Assembly: GCA_965652545.1 (NCBI GenBank)
Contig: CBFGWV010000323.1
Coordinates: 1-5,290 of the forward strand
From: CBFGWV01 sp965652545
GTDB lineage: Bacteria > Pseudomonadota > Gammaproteobacteria > Competibacterales > Competibacteraceae
DNA length: 5,290 nt
Direction of reading: 5' to 3'
Both the position numbers and the translations under genes were made by a program. The notes under the pieces are model-generated. The model ran no database searches, was not told the DNA's origin, and worked only from the letters and a program-made list of their open reading frames with translations. Below are positions 1 through 5,260 of this stretch, piece after piece; within the stretch, counting starts at the first letter, position 1, and the number at the start of each line of letters is the position of its first letter.

Positions 1-1023
1 GTGGAAGAAACGGCGTACGCGCCGCCAGATCTCGGCCAAGCCCAGGGGTTCGAAAATCAGGAATCCGATGATCAGCGCGCCGAACACGACGGTGCGTACG
101 GGCGAGAGAATGGCCACGGCATCCGGTATGACGCCTGAGAGCAGCCCCACACCAAGCTTGAGCACTTCGGGCACCAGGGTCATGAACACCGCCCCCAGGA
201 TGCTGCCGAGGATGCTGCCCATACCGCCGACGATGATGGCGGCCAGGAAGAAAATGGACATTTGCAGGGGAAAGCTCTCGGGCGTCACCACGCGGAAGAA
301 ATACCCCCACAGCCCGCCGGCCACACCGGCATAGAACGACGACAGGGCGAAGCTCAGCAGCTTGGTCTTGAGCAGCGGGATGCCCAGCACAGCGGCGGAG
401 ATGTCGCGGTCGCGCACGGCGATGAACGCCCGCCCGATGCGGGTGCGGAAGAGGTTCGCCGCGCCCAGTACCGCCAGGGCGGTGATCGGGACCAGCACCC
501 AGTACAGGCGGAACGGTCGGTCCAGTTCGACACCGAAAACCGACGCCGGCGCGACGTTGATCCCCTGCACCCCGCCGGTGACGGCGGTCCAGTTGGCGAA
601 CACGAAATGCAGGATGACCGAGGCGGCGATGGTGGTGATGGCCAGATACAGCCCCTTGACGCGCAGGCTGGGCAGACCGACCACCACGCCCACGGCAGCG
701 GTTGCGAGCCCCGCAATGATCAGGTTGAGCAGGAAAGGCAGGCCGGTGTGCGCCTCCAGCACCGCGACGGTGTAGGCGCCCACGCCCATGAACGCCGCCT
801 GCCCCAGGCTGACCAGGCCGGTGTAGCCGGTGAGGATGTTCAGTCCGGTGGTGCTGATGATGTGGATGCACACCAGGCAGGCGAGGTAGGTCCAGTACGC
901 CCCGGCGGCGAAGGGGAACACCGCCACGCCCAGGGCCAGCAGCGCGAGCCAGGCCCACTGCACGCTGGTGTCGAACAAGGCCTCGTCGGCGCGGTAGCTG
1001 GTCTTGGCGGTGGCGATACGCAT
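1..1023 (-). CDS. livM: Branched-chain amino acid-type ABC transporter permease LivM (3' end cut by window edge)
   Basis: This is the second membrane subunit of a Liv/HAAT-type ABC importer; it pairs with LivH in the inner membrane to form the translocation path. The reading frame is open for 341 codons from the ATG at 1023 to base 1 with no stop. The last readable residues (FEPLGLAEIWRRVRRFFH) match the usual LivM C-terminal end, so probably only about ten residues are missing. It is strongly hydrophobic, with the family motif GLNILTGYTGLVSLGQAAF at residues 60-78 and the ATPase-contact loop IGRAFIAVRDRD...AAVLGI at 196-215. A perfect AGGAGG lies 8 nt before the ATG, which fixes the start. 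The gene is the last visible member of the operon, 12 nt after livH. The family call is secure. The transported substrate is not known and may be a carboxylic or aromatic acid rather than an amino acid, given the upstream acyl-CoA gene. Confidence 0.93.
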   Translation of the reverse strand, partial: MRIATAKTSYRADEALFDTSVQWAWLALLALGVAVFPFAAGAYWTYLACLVCIHIISTTGLNILTGYTGLVSLGQAAFMGVGAYTVAVLEAHTGLPFLLNLIIAGLATAAVGVVVGLPSLRVKGLYLAITTIAASVILHFVFANWTAVTGGVQGINVAPASVFGVELDRPFRLYWVLVPITALAVLGAANLFRTRIGRAFIAVRDRDISAAVLGIPLLKTKLLSFALSSFYAGVAGGLWGYFFRVVTPESFPLQMSIFFLAAIIVGGMGSILGSILGAVFMTLVPEVLKLGVGLLSGVIPDAVAILSPVRTVVFGALIIGFLIFEPLGLAEIWRRVRRFFH

Positions 1024-1031
1024 GCCTGGAG

Positions 1032-1037
1032 CCTCCT
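1032..1037 (-). promoter_or_regulatory. livM ribosome binding site overlapping the livH stop codon
   Basis: On the minus strand the sequence TAGGAGG combines the livH stop codon (TAG, 1038-1036) with a perfect AGGAGG Shine-Dalgarno, 8 nt before the livM ATG. Ribosomes terminating on livH therefore sit on the livM ribosome binding site, which fits coupled translation of the two permease subunits. Confidence 0.85.
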
Positions 1038-1917
1038 AGAGCCTTTCGATCTCGTGGGTACCGAACAACCCATAGGGACGGGCCATCAGCACGACCACCA
1101 GCAGGGAGAAGGTGGCCAGCACTTTGAACTCGCCGCCGAGATACGCCCCGGTCAGCGCTTCCAGCACCCCGACGAACAAGCCGGCCACCAGGGCGCCGGC
1201 CAGGCTGTCCAGACCACCGACGATGACCACCACCAGCACCGAGAGCCCGAACACACCCATGGTCGAGGAGATGCCGCCGATGGCGCCGACCAGCAGGCCG
1301 GCGCCGGCAGCCGCGGTGCAGGCGCCCACCCAGGCGAGGGAGAACACCTTGGGCACGTTGATGCCCATGGAGTACGCCGCCGCCTGGTCGCTGGCCGTCG
1401 CGCGCAAGGCCACGCCCCCACGCCACAGACGGAACAGCACCAGGAAGGCGGCGATCACCGCCGCGGCAATGAGGAAGGCGTACATCACCTTGGAGGACAC
1501 GTAAGCCTCGCCGATGAAAATGGCCTTGTTGGGCATGAAGTCGGCCAGGCGCTGCGGGTTGGCGGTGAAGATCAGCTCCACCAGCCCCACCAGCACGCTG
1601 CCCAGGCCGATGGTGATCATGAACACCGCAATCGGGCTCTCCCCGAGCATGGGGCGGATGAGCAGGCGCTCGATGACCGCACCGGCCAGCGCGCCGCCGA
1701 GCAGGGTCGCCGGTATGGCCAGCCACACCGGAAAGGCCAGGATGGTGGTCATGCCGAAGAACAGATAGCCGCCGAGCATCAGCAGCTCGCCGATCGCCAG
1801 ATTCACCACCTTGGTGGCCTTGTAGATGAGCACGAAGGCCATGCCGGTGAGCGCGTACAGGCCGCCGACGCCGATGCCGGCGAGGGTGACTTCGATCAGA
1901 AACAGCCAGTCGCTCAT
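1036..1917 (-). CDS. livH: Branched-chain amino acid-type ABC transporter permease LivH
   Basis: This is the first inner-membrane permease subunit of the Liv-type importer. It has 293 residues, normal for LivH, with hydrophobic segments throughout. Family marks are GGLYALTGMAFVLIYKATK at residues 18-36, NLAIGE at 39-44 (the usual form is close to NFAQGE), ERLLIRPM at 83-90, and the cytoplasmic loop GGVALRATASDQAAAYSMGI at 167-186, which should contact the ATPases. The start chosen is the ATG at 1917, which forms an ATGA overlap with the livG stop; a weak GAGG lies 10 nt upstream. The frame stays open for 68 more codons upstream, but that part is arginine/glycine-rich, unlike any permease N-terminus, and lies inside livG, so it was not used. 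The family call is secure and the substrate is open. Confidence 0.94.
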   Translation of the reverse strand: MSDWLFLIEVTLAGIGVGGLYALTGMAFVLIYKATKVVNLAIGELLMLGGYLFFGMTTILAFPVWLAIPATLLGGALAGAVIERLLIRPMLGESPIAVFMITIGLGSVLVGLVELIFTANPQRLADFMPNKAIFIGEAYVSSKVMYAFLIAAAVIAAFLVLFRLWRGGVALRATASDQAAAYSMGINVPKVFSLAWVGACTAAAGAGLLVGAIGGISSTMGVFGLSVLVVVIVGGLDSLAGALVAGLFVGVLEALTGAYLGGEFKVLATFSLLVVVLMARPYGLFGTHEIERL

Positions 1918-2735
1918 GCCGCACTTGCCTCGCGGATACGGGCGCGCAGGCCCTCGACATCGCCACTGCCCAGGTAAGCGCTGACCACCTCGGGGTTGCC
2001 CTGGACCTCGGCCGGCAACCCGCTTGCGATCACCTGGCCGAAGTTGAGCACCACGACGTGATCGGACAGGTCCATGACCATGCCCATGTCGTGCTCGACC
2101 ATGAGCACCGTCACCCCCCATTCCTCGCGCACATCGAGGATGAAGCGGGCCATGTCCTCGGTTTCCTCGCGGTTCATGCCGGCGACCGGTTCGTCCAGCA
2201 TCAACACCTTGGGCTGCATGGCCAGGGCGCGGGCCAGCTCCACCCGCTTCTGCAGGCCGTAGGCCAGGGCACCGACCGGGGCGTTGCGGATGTGGTCGAT
2301 CTCCAGAAAATCGACGATGCGCTCCTCCACCTCGCGGCGCAGGGCCTCTTCCTCGCGTCGCGCCCGACCCAGGTAGAACAGGGCATCGAGCACATTGGTA
2401 CGCAGGTGGGCGTGGCGGCCGAGCTTGATGTTGTCCAGCACGGTCATGCCACGGAACAAGGCGATGTTCTGGAAGGTCCGCGCCAGCCCCAGGGCGGCAC
2501 GCTTGGGCGCCGGTACACGTTCGATGGGCGCACCATCCAGCGTGATGGCACCCTCGGCCGGCCGGTAGAAGCCGCTGATCACGTTGAACAGCGAGGTCTT
2601 GCCCGCACCGTTGGGGCCGATCACCGAGGTGATGCTGCCGGGGGCGACGTCGAAACTGACATTGTTGAGCGCCCGCACCCCGCCAAAGGCCAGGCTCACG
2701 CCTTGCACCGACAGCAGCGGCACCTCAGCGGCCAT
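1914..2735 (-). CDS. livG: Liv-type ABC transporter ATP-binding protein LivG
   Basis: This is a cytoplasmic ATPase subunit that powers the LivHM permease, normally working with a second ATPase, LivF, which is not in this window. The 273-residue protein has all ABC motifs in order: Walker A GPNGAGKT at 40-47, Q-loop Gln89 in ARTFQNIALF, the ABC signature region LAYGLQKRVELARAL at 157-171, Walker B LMLDEP at 178-183, D-loop AGMN at 185-188, and switch His215 in VEHDMGMVMDL. The RTFQN context and the long insert before the signature are typical of LivG rather than LivF. The signature has Leu161 where LivG usually has Gln, a mild change. The ATG at 2735 overlaps the end of the crotonase gene by 11 nt and has no good Shine-Dalgarno, so translation is probably coupled to the upstream gene. 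The stop overlaps the livH start. Confidence 0.95.
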   Translation of the reverse strand: MAAEVPLLSVQGVSLAFGGVRALNNVSFDVAPGSITSVIGPNGAGKTSLFNVISGFYRPAEGAITLDGAPIERVPAPKRAALGLARTFQNIALFRGMTVLDNIKLGRHAHLRTNVLDALFYLGRARREEEALRREVEERIVDFLEIDHIRNAPVGALAYGLQKRVELARALAMQPKVLMLDEPVAGMNREETEDMARFILDVREEWGVTVLMVEHDMGMVMDLSDHVVVLNFGQVIASGLPAEVQGNPEVVSAYLGSGDVEGLRARIREASAA

Positions 2736-3519
2736 GGAAGCGCACCGGCTGTTTGGCGAAGAACGCCGTAATGGCCGTGTTGAAATCCTCAGTGGCCGCA
2801 GAGGCCATGAAGGCGTCCTTCTCGGCGTCCAACTGCTCGGCGAGGCTGTTGTCCAGCGACTGGTTCAGCAGCGCCTTGACCCGGCCGAAGGCAGCGGTCG
2901 GGCCTTCGGCCAACCGTGTGGCCAGGCTGTGGGTTTCATCGGCCAGCGCCGCGGCCGGCACGACTTTGTTCACCAAGCCCAACCGCAACGCCTCGGCGGC
3001 ATCGAACGGCTCGGACAGCAGGATCAGCTCCATGGCCTTGCGCAAACCCAGAAGCCGCGGCAGGAAGTAGCTGGACGAACCGTCGGGGCTGGCCCCGATG
3101 CGGGTGTAGGCCAGGGTGAAACGCGCATCGTCGGCGGCGATGGCCAGGTCGCAGGCGGCCATCACGCTCACCCCCGCCCCGGCGACCGCACCGTGGACAC
3201 TGGCCAGCACCGGCACCGGCAGGGCACGCAGCAGCTGGATTGCCGCATGCAGCGGGTCGATGATGGATTCGGCCACCGCCGGGCCGTCGCCGGGGGCATC
3301 GCGAAAGGCCGCCAGATCGCCGCCGGCCATGAAACCCTTGCCGGCGCCGCGCAGCACGACCACACGCGGCGGGCTGGCGGTCAGCGCCCGGCAGTGCGCC
3401 AGCAGTGTCGTGGCCGTCGCACGGTCCAGCGGGTTCAAGCGCTCGGGCCGGTTGAAGGTCAACCAGGCGATGTCACCGTGCCGTTCGAGCAGCACCGGGG
3501 ACGGCTGGGTGTCCGTCAT
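2725..3519 (-). CDS. Enoyl-CoA hydratase/isomerase (crotonase) family protein, PaaG-like isomerase type
   Basis: This is a cytoplasmic crotonase-fold enzyme acting on an acyl-CoA thioester, 264 residues, normal length. The oxyanion-hole region GFMAGGDL at 62-69 and HGAVAGAGVSVMAACD at 109-124 mark the family. In classical hydratases the second segment carries a catalytic Glu (rat Glu144) and the next motif, QPE, carries another (Glu164). By hand alignment these are Ser118 and Tyr138 here. Instead the protein has IGASPDGSSSYFLPRLLG at 141-158, with Asp146 in the place of the catalytic Asp of PaaG-type ring-epoxide/delta3-delta2 enoyl-CoA isomerases. Isomerase activity is therefore more likely than simple hydration, though databases may label it enoyl-CoA hydratase. 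The start is set by GGAGG 9 nt before the ATG. It lies 47 nt after the regulator gene and overlaps livG by 11 nt, placing it in the transporter operon. The exact substrate is unknown. Confidence 0.88.
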   Translation of the reverse strand: MTDTQPSPVLLERHGDIAWLTFNRPERLNPLDRATATTLLAHCRALTASPPRVVVLRGAGKGFMAGGDLAAFRDAPGDGPAVAESIIDPLHAAIQLLRALPVPVLASVHGAVAGAGVSVMAACDLAIAADDARFTLAYTRIGASPDGSSSYFLPRLLGLRKAMELILLSEPFDAAEALRLGLVNKVVPAAALADETHSLATRLAEGPTAAFGRVKALLNQSLDNSLAEQLDAEKDAFMASAATEDFNTAITAFFAKQPVRFHGR

Positions 3520-3528
3520 GGTTCCAAT

Positions 3529-3533
3529 CCTCC
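3529..3533 (-). promoter_or_regulatory. Ribosome binding site of the crotonase-family gene
   Basis: GGAGG on the minus strand lies 9 nt before the ATG at 3519. It fixes the start and lies within the 47-nt spacer after the regulator gene. No convincing separate promoter is seen in that spacer, so the gene is probably read from the regulator's promoter. Confidence 0.75.
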
Positions 3534-3566
3534 ATCGCAGCGGTCATTGCCGCGGCGTGTTATGGG

Positions 3567-4361
3567 TCAATCGTGTTCTTCATCGGCCGGCCGGCGGCCG
3601 GCGCGGACCACGCGGTCCAGGTACAAGCGCTCCACCGACTGCGACATATCGACACCCGCCTGCTCGAAGCCGCGGCGGAAGTCCATGACGTGGCGCAGCA
3701 TCCATTCCCGGGCGTGCGTGGCATCGCCGCGGCGCAGGCCGTCGAGAATCTCGCCGTGCGCCTTGACCAGGCGCCCGTGGGCCTGCGGCAACTGGCGGAA
3801 GATCAGCTCGGTCGAGGGCAGGATGAGCATGCCCAGCGGCTCGCGCGCCAGCATCAGCACCCGGTTGCCCGACGCACGGGTGACCAGGGTGTGGAATTCG
3901 GTATCGAGCTCGGCCAGGCGTACCGGGTCGTCCACCGCCAGCCGCGTGGCCGCAACGTTATCAGCGATGGCATCGAGCTCCTCGGGGCTGGCCCGCCCGG
4001 CGGCGATCTGCACCGATGCCGGCTCCACGGCCATGGTGGCCTCCCACAACTCCTGGAAGGTCACCTGATACAAGGCCAGCGCGCGGGTGATACGGCTGGA
4101 GAGCCGATGCATGCGCGGCAGGCTGACGATGAGGCGACGGCTGCGGTCACGGCGAATCAGGCCGGACTGCTCCAGCACGCGAATGCCCTCGCGGACGGTC
4201 GAGCGGTTGACGCGGAAGCTGTCCACCAGCTCCGCCTCCGTGCCCAGGTGCTCACCGGGCTGCAACTCCCCCGCCAGGATCGCCTGCTCGATCGCATCGG
4301 CCACCCGCTGGTAACTCGGCAGGCTCTGGATAGGCTCGAATGCGCCGCGGACCGAACTCAT
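3567..4361 (-). CDS. GntR-family transcriptional regulator, FadR/FCD subfamily
   Basis: This is a DNA-binding regulator, probably a dimer that represses its own operon until an acid or acyl-CoA ligand binds. The 264-residue protein has an N-terminal GntR winged helix at about residues 15-80, with YQRVADAIEQAILAGEL, the PGEHLGTEAELVDSF turn and the recognition helix region NRSTVREGIRVLEQSGLI at 52-69. An FCD ligand domain follows at about 95-230. Candidate metal/ligand residues of the FCD fold are Asp153 and His157 (LDTEFH), His202 (KAHGEIL) and His224 (LRHV). The ATG at 4361 is used because the winged helix begins soon after it; the Shine-Dalgarno is poor. It is the first gene of the operon, and a perfect palindrome 25 bp upstream fits the operator pattern of this subfamily. 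The ligand cannot be read from the sequence; neighbouring genes point to the transported compound or its CoA ester. Confidence 0.92.
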   Translation of the reverse strand: MSSVRGAFEPIQSLPSYQRVADAIEQAILAGELQPGEHLGTEAELVDSFRVNRSTVREGIRVLEQSGLIRRDRSRRLIVSLPRMHRLSSRITRALALYQVTFQELWEATMAVEPASVQIAAGRASPEELDAIADNVAATRLAVDDPVRLAELDTEFHTLVTRASGNRVLMLAREPLGMLILPSTELIFRQLPQAHGRLVKAHGEILDGLRRGDATHAREWMLRHVMDFRRGFEQAGVDMSQSVERLYLDRVVRAGRRPADEEHD

Positions 4362-4385
4362 GAGAGAACGCCATGCCCCACTGTG

Positions 4386-4402
4386 GGTTTGTCGGACAAA
4401 CC
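4386..4402. promoter_or_regulatory. Perfect 17-bp palindrome, probable operator for the GntR-family regulator
   Basis: GGTTTGTC-G-GACAAACC has perfect 8-bp arms around one central base. Its core TTGTCGGACAA fits TNGTNNNACNA, the general operator pattern known for FadR-subfamily GntR proteins. It ends 25 bp before the regulator's ATG and would lie just downstream of the transcription start predicted from the candidate promoter, a position suited to autorepression. The palindrome is seen directly; binding by this protein is inferred. Confidence 0.72.
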
Positions 4403-4415
4403 GACGTAGGGGAAA

Positions 4416-4444
4416 GGAATAGTCGGGGACGGACGGTTTGTCCA
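4416..4444 (-). promoter_or_regulatory. Candidate sigma70 promoter of the GntR-crotonase-liv operon
   Basis: On the minus strand TGGACA (4444-4439, five of six matches to the -35 consensus) is followed after 17 nt by TATTCC (4421-4416, three of six matches to the -10). The predicted start near 4409 would put the perfect palindrome at roughly +7 to +23. A second copy of its half-site, GGTTTGTC at 4435-4442 on the plus strand, overlaps the -35 box. The weak -10 keeps confidence low. Confidence 0.38.
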
Positions 4445-4465
4445 GACGGAGGCGAATGGAAGGGG

Positions 4466-4517
4466 AGTTTTAAGTTTTAAGTTTTAAGTTTTAAGTTTTA
4501 AGTTTTAAGTTTTAAGT
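4466..4517. repeat. Heptanucleotide tandem repeat, (GTTTTAA)7
   Basis: Seven perfect head-to-tail copies of GTTTTAA run from 4467 to 4515, with one matching base before and two after (52 bp in all). On the minus strand the unit reads TTAAAAC. Six of seven bases are A/T in an otherwise very GC-rich region, and no copy has diverged, which points to recent expansion by slippage or to ongoing selection. The array begins 22 bp upstream of the candidate -35 box of the GntR operon, so it could act as a far upstream AT-rich element or as a variable-length spacer. It lies outside any gene. Confidence 0.97.
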
Positions 4518-4606
4518 CAGATTGTTGCCGGGAGAAATCGAGTGCAGGGCGCGATTGTCGAGGACGCCTTTGCGTGCGAATCGGGTGCCCCAGCGTTCGG
4601 TGGCCA

Positions 4607-4679
4607 CCCCAACATTCGGTGCCGGCCCGCAGCTAATCGCGCACTTCGGGTGCGCTTCTACGGGTGCCGATAGTTGGGT
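4607..4679. repeat. Imperfect 73-nt inverted repeat with inner hairpin, downstream of the GNAT gene
   Basis: Outer arms CCCAAC (4608-4613) and GTTGGG (4673-4678) pair perfectly. After a 2-nt mismatch, TCGG (4616-4619) pairs with CCGA (4667-4670) and two wobble pairs follow. Inside, CCCG (4626-4629) pairs with CGGG (4661-4664), and a perfect hairpin GCGCAC-TTCGG-GTGCGC (4639-4655) sits almost at the centre. There is no T-run on either strand, so it is not a classical intrinsic terminator, although it starts only 13 nt after the GNAT stop. It may be a 3' end structure, a REP-type remnant, or a site resembling an integron attC. Confidence 0.5.
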
Positions 4680-4692
4680 TGGCGGCTATGTC

Positions 4693-5160
4693 CTACAGAG
4701 GTTTGCCGAAGCAGCGGCTCAAGGGGCTGGCGATGTATTCGCCGAACGGCGGGATGGCGACGTAACCGGCATTGCGGTACAAGGCCAGGGCTTCGGGTTG
4801 GGCATCGCCGGTTTCCAGCAGCAGGTTCTTCACCCCGCGGCTGGCCGCTTCCTTCTCCAAAGCCGACAGGATGCACTTGGCCAAACCCCGACCACGGTAG
4901 TCCGGGTCGACCCACATGCGCTTGATCTCGGCCTCGCCGTCACCGAGGAAGCGGACACCGCCGCAGGCGACGGCGCAGTCGTCCAGGTACAACAGGCACA
5001 TCCACACATCGCCACCGCCGGCTTGTTCCTCGGCAGTCAGGGCGTGCACACCGTCGGGCGGGTAGTGGGTCAGAAGATAGGCATCCAGTGCCGCAATCAA
5101 GGGCTGTAGATCCGCATGATTGGCCGGTACGGGGGTGACGGACAGTTCGCTCATAAGCAT
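4693..5160 (-). CDS. GNAT-family N-acetyltransferase
   Basis: This is a small cytoplasmic enzyme that transfers an acetyl group from acetyl-CoA to an amine; the acceptor cannot be told from the sequence. It has 155 residues, normal for a single-domain GNAT. The core is EIKRMWVDPDYRGRGLAKCIL at 78-98, where RGRGLA (89-94) is the acetyl-CoA pyrophosphate loop. Motif B follows at about 113-143, with LLLETGDAQPEAL and LYRNAGYVAIPPFGEY. The end, LSRCFGKPL, is shared by a common subfamily of small bacterial GNAT proteins. The ATG at 5160 is preferred because AGG lies 10 nt upstream; an in-frame ATG two codons later (5154, MSELS) is nearly as likely. A TTG at 5244 would add an unconvincing N-terminus. 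The gene is monocistronic here and separated from the liv operon by 331 bp, so a shared role is not suggested. Confidence 0.88.
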   Translation of the reverse strand: MLMSELSVTPVPANHADLQPLIAALDAYLLTHYPPDGVHALTAEEQAGGGDVWMCLLYLDDCAVACGGVRFLGDGEAEIKRMWVDPDYRGRGLAKCILSALEKEAASRGVKNLLLETGDAQPEALALYRNAGYVAIPPFGEYIASPLSRCFGKPL

Positions 5161-5188
5161 CGACGGTGAACCTGGATGGGCGCACTCT

Positions 5189-5205
5189 ACCCCGCCGCGC
5201 GGGGT
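5189..5205. repeat. GC-rich 17-bp palindrome in the GNAT leader
   Basis: ACCCCGC-CGC-GCGGGGT has perfect 7-bp arms. It lies about 29 bp before the preferred GNAT start, downstream of the candidate -10. It could be an operator or an mRNA hairpin. No T-run follows on either strand, so a terminator is unlikely. Confidence 0.55.
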
Positions 5206-5224
5206 GCTGTCGCCTGGGTCGATT

Positions 5225-5233
5225 GCTATAGCA
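5225..5233 (-). promoter_or_regulatory. Candidate extended -10 element of the GNAT gene
   Basis: On the minus strand TGCTATAGC resembles an extended -10 (TG, one base, then TATAGC with four of six consensus matches). No good -35 is seen 16-18 nt upstream. It lies within the 10-bp palindrome TGCTATAGCA (5224-5233), so the same motif reads on both strands. It would give a leader of roughly 60 nt containing the GC-rich palindrome. Confidence 0.28.
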
Positions 5234-5260
5234 GCCGAGGGCAATGGGTAACGATATGTA

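Larger units (their letters stand above)
4362..4692. other. 331-bp intergenic control region, no gene
   Basis: The region lies between the start of the GntR gene and the stop of the GNAT gene. No believable coding region is present on either strand. From left to right it holds a 17-bp palindrome, a candidate promoter for the GntR operon, seven tandem heptamers, about 90 bp in which only a 10-bp palindrome GGTGGCCACC (4599-4608) stands out, and a large imperfect inverted repeat just after the GNAT stop. The main parts are listed separately. Confidence 0.8.

Noticed and set aside
262..1977. A 571-codon open frame on the plus strand, opposite livM and livH.
   Set aside because: Its product is a low-complexity mix rich in Gly, Gln, His, Asp and Arg with no recognisable domain. 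Such long antisense frames are expected in high-GC genes, and the minus strand carries clear LivM and LivH.
1918..2121. An N-terminal extension of livH by 68 codons.
   Set aside because: The extension is Arg/Gly-rich, lies inside livG and looks like no permease; the ATG at 1917 gives a normal LivH start and the typical ATGA overlap.
3520..3575. A separate promoter between the regulator and the crotonase gene (TTGACC on the minus strand at the regulator's stop).
   Set aside because: No acceptable -10 lies 16-18 nt downstream of it, so a shared operon promoter is simpler.
3583..3602. GGCC/CCGG-rich run near the end of the regulator gene.
   Set aside because: It simply encodes the Arg/Ala/Pro-rich C-terminus in GC-rich codons; no repeat or site function is supported.
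2584..4068. A 494-codon open frame on the plus strand across livG, the crotonase gene and the regulator gene.
   Set aside because: It spans three real genes on the other strand and has no family motifs; it is a shadow caused by GC-rich codon use.
4466..4517. CRISPR array or plasmid/phage replication iterons.
   Set aside because: The units are only 7 bp with no spacers, and no cas, rep or phage gene is present; it is a simple tandem repeat.
4522..5109. A 195-codon plus-strand frame across the intergenic region and the GNAT gene.
   Set aside because: There is no domain and most of it is antisense to a clear GNAT gene.
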